Part shown: piece by piece, positions 1 to 11,783 of the stretch
Position numbering within the stretch: the first letter of the stretch is position 1
Layout of the letters: every line of letters begins with the position of its first letter
Assembly: GCF_017875465.1 (NCBI RefSeq)
Contig: NZ_JAGGMQ010000001.1
Coordinates: 2,542,001 to 2,606,000, forward strand
Origin: Winslowiella toletana
Lineage (GTDB): Bacteria; Pseudomonadota; Gammaproteobacteria; Enterobacterales; Enterobacteriaceae
DNA length: 64,000 nt
Reading direction: 5' to 3'
The notes under the pieces: generated by a model
What the model was told of the DNA's origin: nothing
The model's database searches: none
The model's input: the letters and a program-made list of their open reading frames with translations, nothing else
Translations under genes and position numbers: made by a program

Positions 1-770
1 AGGCGGCGCTGGCGGAAAAACCGAAGCTGGTGCTGATTGAAAGCCCAAGCAACCCGCTGCTGCGGGTGGTGGATATTGCGGCAATCTGTAAGGCGGCGCG
101 TGATGCCGGCGCCATCAGCGTAGTGGATAACACTTTCCTCAGTCCGGCGCTGCAAAACCCGCTGGCGCTGGGCGCTGATTTAGTGCTTCACTCCTGCACC
201 AAATACCTTAATGGCCACTCAGATGTGGTGGCTGGCGCGGTGGTGGCGAAAGAGGCCGCAATGGCCACCGAACTGGCATGGTGGGCAAATAATATCGGTG
301 TTACCGGCGGGGCATTCGACAGTTACCTGCTGCTGCGTGGTATGCGCACTCTGGCGCCGCGTATGGCGGCGGCGCAGCGCAATGCGCTGGCAATTGTTGA
401 TTACCTGAAGCAACAACCTTTAGTGAAAAAGTTGTATCATCCTTCACTGCCGGAAAATGTCGGCCATCAATACGCAGTACGTCAGCAGCGTGGCTTCGGC
501 GCGATGCTGAGTTTTGAGCTGGATGGCGATGAGCAGAGAATTCGCCGCTTCCTGAAAGCGCTGGAACTCTTTACCCTGGCAGAATCGCTGGGCGGCGTGG
601 AAAGTCTGATTTCCCACACGGCCACCATGACCCATGCGGGTATGTCGGCGGAGGCGCGGGCCGAAGCGGGAATTTCAGAGTCGCTGCTGCGTATTTCTGT
701 TGGCATTGAGGATCACGAAGATTTAATAGCCGATCTGGATAATGCATTCCGGGTAGCGGCCGAGAGGTAA
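1..770 (+). CDS. metB: Cystathionine gamma-synthase, 3' part (5' end outside window)
   Basis: This is the C-terminal part of the PLP enzyme that joins O-succinylhomoserine and cysteine into cystathionine in methionine synthesis. The frame is open from base 3 and ends with TAA at 768-770, giving about 255 residues of a protein that is 386 residues in E. coli. The motif SCTKYLNGHSD contains the expected PLP-binding lysine (codon 201-203), and SHTATMTHAGMS near the C-terminus is typical of the Cys/Met metabolism PLP family. metL starts two bases after the stop, as in the E. coli metBL operon. The N-terminus and promoter are not visible. Confidence 0.95.
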   Translation, partial: AALAEKPKLVLIESPSNPLLRVVDIAAICKAARDAGAISVVDNTFLSPALQNPLALGADLVLHSCTKYLNGHSDVVAGAVVAKEAAMATELAWWANNIGVTGGAFDSYLLLRGMRTLAPRMAAAQRNALAIVDYLKQQPLVKKLYHPSLPENVGHQYAVRQQRGFGAMLSFELDGDEQRIRRFLKALELFTLAESLGGVESLISHTATMTHAGMSAEARAEAGISESLLRISVGIEDHEDLIADLDNAFRVAAER

Positions 771-772
771 TC

Positions 773-3208
773 ATGAGTATTTCAGCAGTAGCAGGGACGC
801 ACAACACGCGGCAGTTGCATAAATTTGGCGGCAGCAGTCTGGCCGATGCCAAATGTTATCAGCGCGTGGCCGGGATTATGGCGGATTACAGCCAGCCGGG
901 CGATCTGATGGTGGTCTCGGCCGCCGGTAGCACCACCAATCAGCTGATTAGCTGGCTGAAACTCAGCCAGAACGATCGGCTGTCGGCTCATCAGGTGCAA
1001 CAGGCGCTGCGTCGTTATCAAACGGAACTGATTACCGGCCTGCTGCCTGCTGAATTTGCCGAACCGATGGTTGCCGAATTTATTCACGATCTGGAAAAGC
1101 TGGCGGCGTTGCTGGATGGCAAAATCAGCGATGCGGTGTATGCCGAAGTTGTGGGCCACGGTGAAGTATGGTCGGCACGGTTAATGGCGGCGGTGCTTAA
1201 TCAGCGCGATATGGAAGCGGGCTGGCTGGATGCCCGCGATTTTCTGCGTGCCGAACGCGCCGCGCAGCCGCAGGTGGATGAGGGGAAATCCTGGCCACTG
1301 CTGCAACAGCTGATGGCGCAGCATCCGCATAAGCGGCTGGTGGTGACCGGTTTTATCTGCCGCAATGAAGCGGGTGAGACCGTGTTGCTGGGTCGTAATG
1401 GTTCCGACTACTCCGCCACGCAGATTGGCGCGCTGGCTGGTGCCTCCCGCGTCACCATCTGGAGTGATGTCGCCGGGGTGTACAGCGCTGACCCGCGCAA
1501 AGTGAAAGATGCCTGCCTGCTGCCGTTACTGCGTCTTGATGAAGCCAGTGAACTGGCGCGTTTAGCCGCGCCGGTACTGCATACCCGCACCCTGCAGCCG
1601 GTTTCCGGCAGCGATATCGATCTGCAACTGCGCTGTAGCTATCAGCCCGAGCAGGGTTCCACCCGTATTGAACGCGTACTGGCTTCCGGTACTGGCGCAC
1701 GTATTGTCACCAGCCATGATGATGTCTGCCTGATTGAGTTTCAGGTGCCGCCATCCCATGATTTCACCAGTCTGCATAAACAGATCGACCTGCTGCTGAA
1801 ACGCGCGCAGGTGCGTCCTCTGGCGACCGGTGTGCATCCGGATCGGAACCTGTTGCAGCTGTGCTATACCTCGGAAGTGGTTAACAGTGCGCTGGATATT
1901 TTGCAGGATGCCGGTTTGCCGGGCCACCTGCAGCTGCGCGACGGTCTGGCGCTGGTGGCGCTGGTCGGCGCAGGCGTCAGCCGTAATCCACTGCACAGCC
2001 ACCGTTTCTGGCAGCAGATTAAAGACCAGCCGGTAGAGTTTATCTGGCAGTCAGAGGACAGTATCAGCCTGGTGGCGGTATTGCGCGTTGGCCCTACCGG
2101 GCATCTGATCCAGGGCCTGCATCAGTCGCTGTTCCGTGCAGAAAAACGAATCGGCCTGGTGCTGTTTGGCAAAGGCAATATCGGTTCGCGCTGGCTGGAG
2201 CTGTTTGCGCGTGAACATGAAATCCTTTCAGCCCGCACCGGATTTGAATTTGTACTGACCGGGGTAGTGGATAGCCGCCGCAGTCTGCTGAGCTATGACG
2301 GGCTGGATGCCAGCCGGGCGCTGGCGTTCTTTGAAGATGAAGCGGTGGAACAGGATGAAGAGTCGCTGTTCTTGTGGATGCGCGCGCATCCGTTTGACGA
2401 TCTGGTGGTGCTGGATGTCACCGCCAGCGCGCCATTAGCCGGACAGTATCTTGATTTCGCCAGCCACGGTTTCCATGTGATTAGCGCCAATAAAGTGGCG
2501 GGCGCCTCTGACAGCCAGACGTACCGTCAGATCCGCGATGCTTTTGCCAAAACCGGCCGTCACTGGCTGTATAACGCCACTGTCGGCGCCGGGTTGCCGG
2601 TTAACCATACGGTGCGCGATCTGCGCGAAAGCGGCGACAGCATTCTGGCGATCAGCGGTATTTTCTCCGGTACGCTTTCGTGGCTGTTTTTACAGTTTGA
2701 TGGCACGGTGCCGTTTACCGAGCTGGTGGATCAGGCGTGGCAGCAGGGCTTAACCGAGCCGGATCCGCGCGTTGACCTCTCCGGTCAGGACGTGATGCGT
2801 AAGCTGGTGATTCTGGCGCGTGAAGCGGGCTATAACATCGAACCGGATCAGGTGCGTGTCGAGTCGCTGGTGCCTGCGGGCTGTGAAAGCGAGTCGGTCG
2901 ATCACTTCTTTGAAAATGGTGAAGTGTTAAACGACCAGATGGTGCAGCGGTTAGAAGCAGCGCAGGAGATGGGGCTGGTATTGCGCTATGTCGCGCGCTT
3001 CGATGCTAACGGTAAAGCGCGTGTCGGCGTGGAAGCGGTACGCCCGGAGCATCCGCTGGCGTCATTGCTGCCGTGCGATAACGTCTTCGCTATCGAAAGC
3101 CGCTGGTATCGCGATAATCCGCTGGTGATTCGTGGTCCCGGCGCCGGACGCGACGTGACCGCTGGCGCAATTCAGTCAGATATCAATCGGCTGGCGCAAT
3201 TGCTGTAG
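773..3208 (+). CDS. metL: Bifunctional aspartokinase II / homoserine dehydrogenase II
   Basis: The 811-residue protein carries out two steps of the aspartate pathway: phosphorylation of aspartate and NADPH-dependent reduction of aspartate semialdehyde to homoserine. An N-terminal kinase domain begins with KFGGSSLADAK (residues 17-27). The C-terminal dehydrogenase has a Rossmann motif LFGKGNIGSRW near residue 461 and the motif SANKVAG. The length matches E. coli MetL (810). The start ATG has GAGAGG upstream and lies two bases after metB. The position directly after metB favours the methionine-linked isozyme over ThrA. Confidence 0.96.
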   Translation: MSISAVAGTHNTRQLHKFGGSSLADAKCYQRVAGIMADYSQPGDLMVVSAAGSTTNQLISWLKLSQNDRLSAHQVQQALRRYQTELITGLLPAEFAEPMVAEFIHDLEKLAALLDGKISDAVYAEVVGHGEVWSARLMAAVLNQRDMEAGWLDARDFLRAERAAQPQVDEGKSWPLLQQLMAQHPHKRLVVTGFICRNEAGETVLLGRNGSDYSATQIGALAGASRVTIWSDVAGVYSADPRKVKDACLLPLLRLDEASELARLAAPVLHTRTLQPVSGSDIDLQLRCSYQPEQGSTRIERVLASGTGARIVTSHDDVCLIEFQVPPSHDFTSLHKQIDLLLKRAQVRPLATGVHPDRNLLQLCYTSEVVNSALDILQDAGLPGHLQLRDGLALVALVGAGVSRNPLHSHRFWQQIKDQPVEFIWQSEDSISLVAVLRVGPTGHLIQGLHQSLFRAEKRIGLVLFGKGNIGSRWLELFAREHEILSARTGFEFVLTGVVDSRRSLLSYDGLDASRALAFFEDEAVEQDEESLFLWMRAHPFDDLVVLDVTASAPLAGQYLDFASHGFHVISANKVAGASDSQTYRQIRDAFAKTGRHWLYNATVGAGLPVNHTVRDLRESGDSILAISGIFSGTLSWLFLQFDGTVPFTELVDQAWQQGLTEPDPRVDLSGQDVMRKLVILAREAGYNIEPDQVRVESLVPAGCESESVDHFFENGEVLNDQMVQRLEAAQEMGLVLRYVARFDANGKARVGVEAVRPEHPLASLLPCDNVFAIESRWYRDNPLVIRGPGAGRDVTAGAIQSDINRLAQLL

Positions 3209-3227
3209 TTTCCTCTGCCTGTCACTG

Positions 3228-3255
3228 ATGGCCGGACGTTGTCTGGCCATTTTTC
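3228..3255 (+). terminator. Rho-independent terminator after metBL
   Basis: A hairpin with ATGGCC and GGCCAT arms, extended by a few wobble pairs, has a short loop and is followed by TTTTT. It lies 19 bases after the metL stop and ends the metBL transcript before the separate metF promoter. Confidence 0.75.
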
Positions 3256-3355
3256 AATCTGCCGCGCCATCCTGAATTTCTTTCATCTTCGCTGAAAATT
3301 TGTCACGCATGTTGATCACTTTTCTGTTGACGATTTAACCAGAATCGTTCATTTT

Positions 3356-3387
3356 GAGTGTCTGGACGTCTAAACGTATGGATGTCA
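3356..3387 (+). promoter_or_regulatory. MetJ operator (four tandem met boxes) upstream of metF
   Basis: Four consecutive 8-base units resemble the MetJ consensus AGACGTCT. The best is GGACGTCT at 3364-3371, followed by AAACGTAT at 3372-3379, with weaker units on each side. Tandem boxes are how MetJ plus S-adenosylmethionine binds cooperatively. The array lies 46 bases upstream of metF, which suggests methionine repression of metF independently of metBL. Confidence 0.75.
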
Positions 3388-3406
3388 GCTTACGCCGTCA
3401 TACTGA

Positions 3407-4330
<924 letters not shown>

Positions 4331-4337
4331 CCGGCTT

Positions 4338-4405
4338 GGGCGGCGAAAACGCCGCCCCTACAGAGTAATCAGAGAATTATGTAGGGGCGGCGTTCTCGCC
4401 GCCCG
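4338..4405. repeat. BIME-like pair of inverted REP palindromes
   Basis: Two copies of a GC-rich palindrome (GGGCGGCG, short loop, CGCCGCCC) face each other. The left copy (4338-4361) ends in CCTAC and the right copy (4381-4405) begins with GTAGG. A GTAG tetranucleotide next to an imperfect palindrome is the hallmark of REP elements mobilised by RAYT (REP-associated tyrosine) transposases. The pair fills the gap between the convergent genes metF and ppc and may also act as a transcription terminator. The same unit recurs at 13163, 37444 and 40003. Confidence 0.75.
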
Positions 4406-4422
4406 TATGATGTTGAACGAGA

Positions 4423-7074
4423 TTAACCCGTATTACGCATTCCCGCCGCCACACCGGCGATAGTCACCATCAGCGCCTGCTCGACGCGGGCATCCACTTC
4501 ACCACCACTTTGCTCCTGCTGACGCGAACGATGCAACAGTTCGGCCTGCAATACGTTCAGCGGGTCGGTATAGACGTTACGCAGGGCAATAGATTCCGCA
4601 ATCCACGGCTGGTCGGCCATCAGATGTGAATCATTGGCGATTGTCAGCACCGCTTTGATATCGGAGTCCAGCTGATCACGCAGCTGTTTGCCCAGCGGCC
4701 ACAGTGAGGTATCCACCAGACGCTGATCGTAATATTCCGCCAGCCACAGATCGGCTTTCGAGAACACCATCTCCAGCATGCCAAGACGGGTGGAGAAGAA
4801 CGGCCAGTCACGGCACATGGTTTCCAGCTGATCCTGATGACCCTGCTCCATTGCTTTCTGCAATGCGGCGCCAGCGCCCAGCCAGGCGGGCAGCATCAGA
4901 CGGTTCTGCGTCCAGGCGAAGATCCATGGAATAGCGCGCAGTGACTCAACGCCGCCGGTCGGACGACGTTTGGCCGGGCGTGAACCGAGCGGCAGTTTGC
5001 CCAGCTCCTGTTCCGGCGTCGCCGAACGGAAATAAGGCACAAAGTCAGCATTTTCGCGGACATAGCCACGGTACATATCGCAGGAGACTCTCGACAGCTG
5101 GTCCATAATGCTGCGCCACTCTTTCTTCGGCTCCGGCGGTGGCAGCAGGTTTGCTTCCAGAATCGCACCGGTATACAGCGACAGACTGGAAATGGTGATT
5201 TCCGGCAGCCCGTATTTAAAGCGGATCATCTCACCCTGTTCGGTGACACGCAGACCACCTTTCAGGCTGCCCGGCGGCTGTGACAGCAGCGCCGCCTGCG
5301 CCGGTGCGCCGCCACGGCCGATAGTGCCGCCGCGTCCGTGGAACAGCGTCAGGGCGATACCCGCTTTCTCGCAGGTTTTGATTAATGCGTCCTGCGCCTG
5401 ATACTGCGCCCAGGAAGCGGCCATCACCCCGGCGTCTTTTGCCGAGTCAGAATAGCCAATCATCACCATCTGTTTGCCCTGGATAAAGCCGCGATACCAG
5501 TCAATGCTGAGCAGCTGGCTCATCACATCGTTGGCGTTATTCAGGTCATCAAGGGTTTCAAACAGTGGCGCCACCGGCATGGCGAACGGAATACCGGCTT
5601 CTTTTAACAGCAGATGCACCGCCAGCACGTCCGACGGCGTCTTCGCCATCGAGATCACATAGGCGGCAATCGAACCTTTCGGCGCCTGTGCGGCGACGCG
5701 GCAGGTCTCCAGTACTTCATGGGTATTGGCGCTCGGTTCCCACTGGCGTGGCAACAGCGGACGTTTGGAGTTCAGTTCGCGGATCAGAAACGCCTGTTTA
5801 TCCGCTTCTGACCAGCTTTCGTAATCACCAAGGCCGAGATAACGCGTCACTTCAGCAATAGCTTCAGTATGGCGGGTGCTCTCCTGACGGATATCAATTC
5901 GCACCAGCGGCACGCCGAAGCATTTCACGCGACGCATGGTATCCAGCAGCTGGCCGTTGGCGATAATACCCATGCCGCACGCCTGCAGTGACTGATAACA
6001 GGTATAGAGCGGATCCCACAGCTGATCATTGGAAATCAGCAGATCGGCTGGACGCGGCAGGCGTTCGCCTTTCAGGCGCGCTTCCAGATAAGCCTGGGTA
6101 TTAGTCAGCTGGCTGCGCAGATGCTTCATAATTTCACGGTACGGCTCCAGCGCTTCCGGATTACCGCACAGCTTGCGCACTTCAGGCGTACATTCTGACA
6201 TCGACAGCTCAGAAACCAGCACCGCGATATCACGCAGGAACAGGTCGGTGGCTTTCCAGCGGCTTAACTGCAATACATGGCGGGTAATATCGGCGGTGAC
6301 ATTTGGATTGCCATCGCGATCGCCGCCCATCCACGAGGTAAACTGCACCGGCACAAAGTCGACCGGCAGTTTGTAACCAAAGGAGGCTTCGACCTGCTCA
6401 TTCAGTTCGCGCAGGAAGTTGGGGACACCTTCCCACAGGCTATTTTCCACGACCGCAAAGCCCCATTTGGCTTCATCGACCGGCGATGGACGATATTTAC
6501 GGATCTCATCGGTGTGCCAGGCCTGGGCCACCAGCTGACGCAGGCGGCGCATAATCTGTCCACGGTCGTAATCCGACAGGTCATTATGGTCGAGCTGCTT
6601 CAGGCAGGTATTAACTTCAACCAGTTTGTGAATCAGGGTGCGACGGGTGATTTCAGTCGGGTGTGCAGTGAGCACCAGCTCCAGTGACAGCGACTCAATG
6701 GCTTCACGGACGGCCTCTTCGCTGAGATCGGGTTGCTGTTTCAGGCGATCAAACACCTTTGCCAGCATCTCAGGATTATTTGCGCCTTCACCTTTTGGTG
6801 AGATGGTGTGGTACTGCTCGGCGGTATTGGTCAGATTCAGAAACTGACTGAATGCTCTCGCTACCGGCAGCAATTCATCATTCGACAGGTTTTGCAGCGT
6901 ATTCAGCAATTCCTGACGATCGGCGTCATTTCCCGCGCGGGATGACTTGGAGAGTTTGCGGATGGTTTCCACCCGGTCGAGGATGTTCTCTCCCAGCGCA
7001 TCCTTTATCGTATCCCCGAGCAGTTTGCCGAGCATACTGACATTACTTCGCATTGCGGAATATTGTTCGTTCAT
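4423..7074 (-). CDS. ppc: Phosphoenolpyruvate carboxylase
   Basis: The 883-residue enzyme, the same length as in E. coli, carboxylates phosphoenolpyruvate to oxaloacetate to replenish the TCA cycle. [13 protein letters not shown] contains the catalytic histidine H138. [11 protein letters not shown] and [14 protein letters not shown] are the other active-site signatures, and the C-terminus MRNTG is the conserved tail that contacts the allosteric site. The gene stands alone, with metF convergent on one side and argE co-directional upstream across a 249-base gap. Confidence 0.98.
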   Translation of the reverse strand: MNEQYSAMRSNVSMLGKLLGDTIKDALGENILDRVETIRKLSKSSRAGNDADRQELLNTLQNLSNDELLPVARAFSQFLNLTNTAEQYHTISPKGEGANNPEMLAKVFDRLKQQPDLSEEAVREAIESLSLELVLTAHPTEITRRTLIHKLVEVNTCLKQLDHNDLSDYDRGQIMRRLRQLVAQAWHTDEIRKYRPSPVDEAKWGFAVVENSLWEGVPNFLRELNEQVEASFGYKLPVDFVPVQFTSWMGGDRDGNPNVTADITRHVLQLSRWKATDLFLRDIAVLVSELSMSECTPEVRKLCGNPEALEPYREIMKHLRSQLTNTQAYLEARLKGERLPRPADLLISNDQLWDPLYTCYQSLQACGMGIIANGQLLDTMRRVKCFGVPLVRIDIRQESTRHTEAIAEVTRYLGLGDYESWSEADKQAFLIRELNSKRPLLPRQWEPSANTHEVLETCRVAAQAPKGSIAAYVISMAKTPSDVLAVHLLLKEAGIPFAMPVAPLFETLDDLNNANDVMSQLLSIDWYRGFIQGKQMVMIGYSDSAKDAGVMAASWAQYQAQDALIKTCEKAGIALTLFHGRGGTIGRGGAPAQAALLSQPPGSLKGGLRVTEQGEMIRFKYGLPEITISSLSLYTGAILEANLLPPPEPKKEWRSIMDQLSRVSCDMYRGYVRENADFVPYFRSATPEQELGKLPLGSRPAKRRPTGGVESLRAIPWIFAWTQNRLMLPAWLGAGAALQKAMEQGHQDQLETMCRDWPFFSTRLGMLEMVFSKADLWLAEYYDQRLVDTSLWPLGKQLRDQLDSDIKAVLTIANDSHLMADQPWIAESIALRNVYTDPLNVLQAELLHRSRQQEQSGGEVDARVEQALMVTIAGVAAGMRNTG

Positions 7075-7323
7075 ATGACCCCTGACACCCTTATATTTTT
7101 CTGTAACTTTATTTCACCGTCGCCGGCATAACTTCGTCTTTTATCTAGCCATGTAACTATCCATTCGTCAAATGACTTAAACAGGCGCTATCCTGCAGCT
7201 AAATGACGGTAATTTATGAAATTTAATTACATCAAGGTGAGATAAGTTATTCTTATCGCTAAACACGGAATAAATCAGGGGTAACTGGCCGAATAGCCAG
7301 CCAAATACCCCAGTTATTGCTGG

Positions 7324-8472
7324 TTAATGGCAAAAGTGCTGCACGACTTGTGCAATCAGTTCGCGCGTCGGCTTAATAAACGCCATATCGATAAACTCAT
7401 CGGGCTGATGCGCCTGATTAATTGAACCCGGACCCAGTACCAGCGTCGGACAGACCTGCTGGATAAACGGCGCTTCGGTGCAGTAGTTCACCACTTCGGT
7501 TGGTGTTCCCAGCAGTTTCTCCACTACCTGCACCAGCTGATGATCGGGCGGGCATTCGTAGCCAGGAATGGGCGGATGCAGTTCACCAACGGTCAACCGG
7601 CCTGGCCAGCGCTCACTCACCGGTGCCAGCGCTTCATTCAACAGACCATCAAGATCGCTCAGCGTCAGTCCCGGCAGCGGACGAATATCCATATGCAACT
7701 CACAGCAGGCGCAAATACGGTTTGCCGCATCGCCACCATGAATATGGCCAAAGTTCATCGTCGGATAGGGGATGGCAAAGCCGTCGTGGTGATAACGCTC
7801 TTTCAGCGTGTTGCGCAGATTCATCAGATGGCCAATGCTCTCGTGCATCAGCTCAATCGCGTTGACGCCGCGGGCTGGATCGCTGGAGTGGCCAGACTGC
7901 CCCTCAATACGAATCGCCTGCGACAGATGGCCTTTATGGGCGCGCACCGGCTTCAGCGATGTCGGCTCGCCGATAATGGCGCAGTCAGGACGCAGGGTAG
8001 TGGACTTAGCAAAGTAGCTGGCGCCCGCCATGGTGGTCTCTTCATCTGCGGTAGCGAGGATATACAGCGGTTTTTCCAGTGTGGAAGTATCCACATCACG
8101 CAGCGCATCAAGAATAAAGGCAAAGAAGCCTTTCATATCGGCAGTGCCCAGACCATACAGCTTGTTATCGTGTTCAGTCAGGGTAAAAGGATCACGGGTC
8201 CAGCGGCCATCATCATAAGGGACGGTGTCGCTGTGACCGGCTAACAGCAGACCACCGGCGCCGGCGCCGCTTTTCGCCAGCATATTAAATTTATGGCGCG
8301 TTCCCGGCACTGGCTGCACTTCAACACTGAAGCCAAGGTCACGAAACCAGCCGGCCAGTAAATTGATTAAAGTTTCATTACTCTGATCGAGCGCGCTGTC
8401 GGTGGCGCTGATTGACGGTATAGCGATCAACTGGCGGTAGAGTTCAATAAAAGGGGGTAATTTTGTCTTCAC
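7324..8472 (-). CDS. argE: Acetylornithine deacetylase
   Basis: This M20-family metallohydrolase releases ornithine from N-acetylornithine. Conserved metal-site segments are [23 protein letters not shown] and [10 protein letters not shown] place the start at a GTG (base 8472) preceded by AAGGA. It gives 382 residues, and its N-terminus [12 protein letters not shown] aligns with E. coli ArgE (383). An ATG at 8511 would add 13 residues but lies inside the left ARG box. The gene is divergent from argC across a shared ArgR-controlled region, as in E. coli. No clear terminator is visible downstream. Confidence 0.93.
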   Translation of the reverse strand: MKTKLPPFIELYRQLIAIPSISATDSALDQSNETLINLLAGWFRDLGFSVEVQPVPGTRHKFNMLAKSGAGAGGLLLAGHSDTVPYDDGRWTRDPFTLTEHDNKLYGLGTADMKGFFAFILDALRDVDTSTLEKPLYILATADEETTMAGASYFAKSTTLRPDCAIIGEPTSLKPVRAHKGHLSQAIRIEGQSGHSSDPARGVNAIELMHESIGHLMNLRNTLKERYHHDGFAIPYPTMNFGHIHGGDAANRICACCELHMDIRPLPGLTLSDLDGLLNEALAPVSERWPGRLTVGELHPPIPGYECPPDHQLVQVVEKLLGTPTEVVNYCTEAPFIQQVCPTLVLGPGSINQAHQPDEFIDMAFIKPTRELIAQVVQHFCH

Positions 8473-8498
8473 TGTTGACAGTCCTTGAGTTAGGATAG

Positions 8499-8537
8499 TA
8501 TCAATATTCATGCAGTAATAGTGAATAAAAATACATT
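8499..8537. promoter_or_regulatory. Paired ARG boxes of the divergent argE / argCBGH control region
   Basis: Two 18-base sites (8499-8516 and 8520-8537) separated by 3 bases fit the ArgR consensus wNTGAATwwwwATTCANw with a few mismatches. The right site reads AGTGAATAAAAATACATT. Two boxes three bases apart are the standard arrangement for one ArgR hexamer bound with arginine. The position between argE and argC matches the E. coli bipolar operator, so both directions should be repressed by arginine. Confidence 0.8.
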
Positions 8538-8657
8538 ATCGTCAGGCTTAAGGAAACGGTTAATTGGTTCCTGAATAAAAAAACGCCTGACTTCGTCGGT
8601 GAGGAGCCAGCAGGCTGCAACCCGGAATTTTGTGACTGTAAGAAGGTATACAGCCTG

Positions 8658-9662
8658 ATGTTGAATACGCTGATTGTAGGCGCCAGTGGATACGCTGGTG
8701 TAGAGCTCGCGACCTTTCTGAATCGCCATCCGCATATGAACATAACCGCTTTAGCGGTTTCAGCGCAAAGTCCGGATGCCGGAAAGTTACTTTCCGATCT
8801 TCACCCGCAGCTGAAAGGGGTGATCGATCTGCCATTGCAGCCGCTGAGCGATCCTGCTGAGTACGCCGGTAAAGTGGATGTGGTGTTTCTGGCGACTGCC
8901 CACGAAGTCAGCCACGATCTGGCGCCAGAATTCCTTAAAGCGGGCTGCGTGGTGTTCGATCTCTCGGGCGCTTTCCGCGTCAACGACGAAAACTTCTTTA
9001 CCCAATACTACGGCTTTACCCATCAGCATCAGCAGTGGCTGGATAAAGCGGTGTACGGTCTGGCGGAGTGGCAGCATGACAAAATCAAAGAAGCGCAGCT
9101 GATTGCGGTGCCGGGTTGTTATCCGACGGCCGCGCAGCTGGCGCTGAAACCGCTGGTCGCCGCCGATCTGCTGAATAACGCGCAGTGGCCGGTAATTAAC
9201 GCCACCAGCGGCGTCAGCGGCGCCGGTCGTAAGGCCAGCATGAATACCAGCTTCTGCGAAGTCAGCCTGAAAGCGTACAACCTGTTTGCCCATCGCCATC
9301 AGCCGGAAATCGCGGCGCATCTTGGCGTGCCGGTGATTTTCAACCCGCATCTCGGCAACTTCCCGCGCGGTATTCTCGAAACCATCACCTGCCGGGTGAA
9401 GGCCGGCGTGACGCGTGTAGATGTAGCGGAAGCCTTCCATAACGCCTATCACGATAAACCGCTGGTGCGTGTCTATCAGCAGGGCGTGCCGGAGCTGAAA
9501 GCGGTTGTAGGCCTGCCGTTCTGCGATATCGGTTTTGCGATCCAGGGCGAGCATTTGATCATCGTGGCGGTGGAAGATAATCTGCTGAAAGGCGCTTCAT
9601 CGCAGGCGGTTCAGTGTTTAAATATTCGTTTCGGCTTCCCTGAAACGCAGTCACTTATTTAA
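8658..9662 (+). CDS. argC: N-acetyl-gamma-glutamyl-phosphate reductase
   Basis: The 334-residue NADPH enzyme catalyses the third step of arginine synthesis. The N-terminal Rossmann motif [11 protein letters not shown] and the active-site segment [11 protein letters not shown] (catalytic cysteine at residue 154) are present. It is the first gene of argCBGH, about 120 bases downstream of the ARG boxes, and argB follows after 20 bases. Confidence 0.97.
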   Translation: MLNTLIVGASGYAGVELATFLNRHPHMNITALAVSAQSPDAGKLLSDLHPQLKGVIDLPLQPLSDPAEYAGKVDVVFLATAHEVSHDLAPEFLKAGCVVFDLSGAFRVNDENFFTQYYGFTHQHQQWLDKAVYGLAEWQHDKIKEAQLIAVPGCYPTAAQLALKPLVAADLLNNAQWPVINATSGVSGAGRKASMNTSFCEVSLKAYNLFAHRHQPEIAAHLGVPVIFNPHLGNFPRGILETITCRVKAGVTRVDVAEAFHNAYHDKPLVRVYQQGVPELKAVVGLPFCDIGFAIQGEHLIIVAVEDNLLKGASSQAVQCLNIRFGFPETQSLI

Positions 9663-9682
9663 CAGGCGAGTTTGAGCACACC

Positions 9683-10459
9683 ATGACTAATCCATTAATT
9701 ATCAAACTGGGCGGCGTGTTGTTAGATAGCGAAGAGGCGCTGGCGCGTCTGTTTGACGCGCTGGTGACCTACCGTGAATCGCATCAGCGTCCGCTGCTGA
9801 TCGTGCACGGCGGCGGCTGCCTGGTTGACGAACTGATGAAGAAACTGGCGCTGCCGGTAGAGAAAAAGAACGGCCTGCGTGTTACCCCGCCGGATCAGAT
9901 TGATATTATCACTGGCGCGCTGGCAGGTACCGCCAACAAAACGCTGCTGGCGTGGGCAAAAAAATATGCTATCAATGCTGTTGGCCTGTGCCTCGGTGAC
10001 GGTAGCAGCGTCAACGTGACGCAACTGGATGAAGCGCTGGGTCACGTCGGCAATGCCACGCCGGGTTCACCGGTATTGATCAACTCCCTGCTGGCGGGCG
10101 GTTTTCTGCCGGTGATTAGCTCGATTGGCATCACCGCAGAAGGTGAGCTGATGAACGTCAATGCTGACCAGGCAGCCACCGCGCTGGCGGCCACCCTTGG
10201 CGCCGATCTGATTCTGCTGTCCGATGTCAGCGGCATTCTGGATGGTAAAGGTCAGCGCATCGAAGAGATGACGGCGGCAAAAGCTGAGCAGCTGATCGCG
10301 CAGGGCATTATTACCGATGGCATGATTGTGAAAGTGAACGCCGCACTGGATGCCGCCCGTACGCTGGGCCGTCCGGTAGACATTGCCAGCTGGCGCAATG
10401 CAGAACAACTGCCAACTTTATTTAACGGTGTGTCCATTGGCACCCGGATTCTCGCATAA
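9683..10459 (+). CDS. argB: Acetylglutamate kinase
   Basis: The 258-residue amino acid kinase phosphorylates N-acetylglutamate, the second step of arginine synthesis. The N-terminal [11 protein letters not shown] and [10 protein letters not shown] are the nucleotide and phosphate-binding glycine loops of the family. The length matches E. coli ArgB (258). Unlike E. coli, the next gene is argG rather than argH. Confidence 0.97.
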   Translation: MTNPLIIKLGGVLLDSEEALARLFDALVTYRESHQRPLLIVHGGGCLVDELMKKLALPVEKKNGLRVTPPDQIDIITGALAGTANKTLLAWAKKYAINAVGLCLGDGSSVNVTQLDEALGHVGNATPGSPVLINSLLAGGFLPVISSIGITAEGELMNVNADQAATALAATLGADLILLSDVSGILDGKGQRIEEMTAAKAEQLIAQGIITDGMIVKVNAALDAARTLGRPVDIASWRNAEQLPTLFNGVSIGTRILA

Positions 10460-10488
10460 CGAAACGCTTTATATTCAAGGATTAAAAG

Positions 10489-11703
10489 ATGCAAAACCAA
10501 GGCATTAAAAAAATCGTTCTGGCTTACTCCGGTGGTTTGGATACCTCAGCAATTATTCCATGGCTGAAAGAGAATTACGGTGGCTGTGAAGTGGTTGCCT
10601 TTGTGGCGGATATTGGCCAGGAGCGTGGCGATCTGGAAGGCGTTGAGCAGAAAGCTCTGCAGTCTGGCGCTTCTGAGTGTCACGTGGTGGATCTGCGTGA
10701 AGAGTTTATCCGTGATTACGTCTATCCGGTGCTGCAAACTGGCGCGCTGTACGAAGGCACTTATCTGCTGGGCACCTCGATGGCGCGTCCAATTATCGCT
10801 AAAGCGCAGGTTGAGCTGGCGCTGAAAGTGGGTGCGGATGCACTGTGCCACGGCGCGACCGGTAAAGGTAACGACCAGGTACGTTTCGAAACCACCTATA
10901 CCGCGCTGGCGCCACAGCTGAAAGTGGTTGCGCCATGGCGTGAGTGGAACCTGCGTTCCCGTGAAGCACTGCTGGATTATCTGAAAGAGCGTAATATCCC
11001 GACCACTGCGTCGCTGGAAAAAATCTACAGCCGTGACGAAAACGCCTGGCATATCTCTACCGAAGGCGGCGTGCTGGAAAGCCCGTGGAATGCACCGAAT
11101 AAAGATTGCTGGGTTTGGACCGTGGATCCGCTGGAAGCACCGGATCAGCCAGAGCAGGTAACGGTTGCAGTAGAAAAAGGCCGTGTAGTTGCGGTTAACG
11201 GCGAAGCCCTTAGCCCGTTCGGCTGTCTGGACAAACTGAACGCTATCGGCGCGAAGCATGGCATCGGTCGTATCGATATCGTGGAAAACCGTCTGGTGGG
11301 CATCAAGTCTCGCGGCTGCTACGAAACCCCGGGCGGTACCATTATGGTTAACGCGCTGCGCGCTGTTGAGCAGCTGGTGCTGGATCGCGATAGCTTCAAA
11401 TGGCGTGAGCAGCTCGGCCATGAGATGTCTTACGTGGTGTATGACGGACGCTGGTTCGCCCCGCTGCGTAAATCTCTGCAGGCTTCTGCTGAAGCGCTGG
11501 CGGAAGAAGTGAACGGCGAAGTGGTACTGCAACTGTACAAAGGCCAGGTCACGGCGATTCAGAAAAAATCCCCTAACAGCCTGTACTCTGAAGAGTTTGC
11601 CACCTTCGGCGAAGACGAAGTGTATGACCATCGTCATGCTGGCGGCTTTATCCGTCTGTTCTCGCTCTCTTCACGTATTCGCGCGCTGAACGAAAAGAAA
11701 TAA
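10489..11703 (+). CDS. argG: Argininosuccinate synthase
   Basis: The 404-residue protein couples citrulline and aspartate with ATP to form argininosuccinate. [15 protein letters not shown] near the N-terminus is the PP-loop ATP-binding motif. The shorter form of about 400 residues and its place inside argCBGH differ from E. coli K-12, where a longer ArgG (447 residues) is encoded elsewhere. This arrangement is known from other Enterobacterales. AGGATTAAAAG precedes the ATG. Control probably comes from the ARG boxes upstream of argC. Confidence 0.96.
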   Translation: MQNQGIKKIVLAYSGGLDTSAIIPWLKENYGGCEVVAFVADIGQERGDLEGVEQKALQSGASECHVVDLREEFIRDYVYPVLQTGALYEGTYLLGTSMARPIIAKAQVELALKVGADALCHGATGKGNDQVRFETTYTALAPQLKVVAPWREWNLRSREALLDYLKERNIPTTASLEKIYSRDENAWHISTEGGVLESPWNAPNKDCWVWTVDPLEAPDQPEQVTVAVEKGRVVAVNGEALSPFGCLDKLNAIGAKHGIGRIDIVENRLVGIKSRGCYETPGGTIMVNALRAVEQLVLDRDSFKWREQLGHEMSYVVYDGRWFAPLRKSLQASAEALAEEVNGEVVLQLYKGQVTAIQKKSPNSLYSEEFATFGEDEVYDHRHAGGFIRLFSLSSRIRALNEKK

Positions 11704-11716
11704 TTTGTACTCTCTG

Positions 11717-11738
11717 CGGGCGGCGTTTTCGCCGCCCG
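11717..11738. repeat. GC-rich hairpin between argG and argH
   Basis: A perfect 9-base stem (CGGGCGGCG with CGCCGCCCG, loop TTTT) lies 13 bases after the argG stop. It resembles the core of the REP palindromes elsewhere in the window but has no GTAG or CTAC tetranucleotide. It is not followed by a strong T-run, so it is more likely a stabilising or processing hairpin or a decayed REP than a full terminator. Confidence 0.55.
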
Positions 11739-11783
11739 TCTTAATGGCATCACCGGTTAAATTTTATCAAACGGAGCACTAAC

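Noticed and set aside
7540..8244. 234-codon frame on the plus strand
   Set aside because: It lies antisense within argE and its composition shows no recognisable domain.
8787..9554. 255-codon frame on the minus strand
   Set aside because: It is antisense to argC with no start context or homology I recognise.
10546..11637. 363-codon frame on the minus strand
   Set aside because: It is fully antisense to argG, a strongly conserved gene with clear motifs. The frame is a by-product of codon bias.
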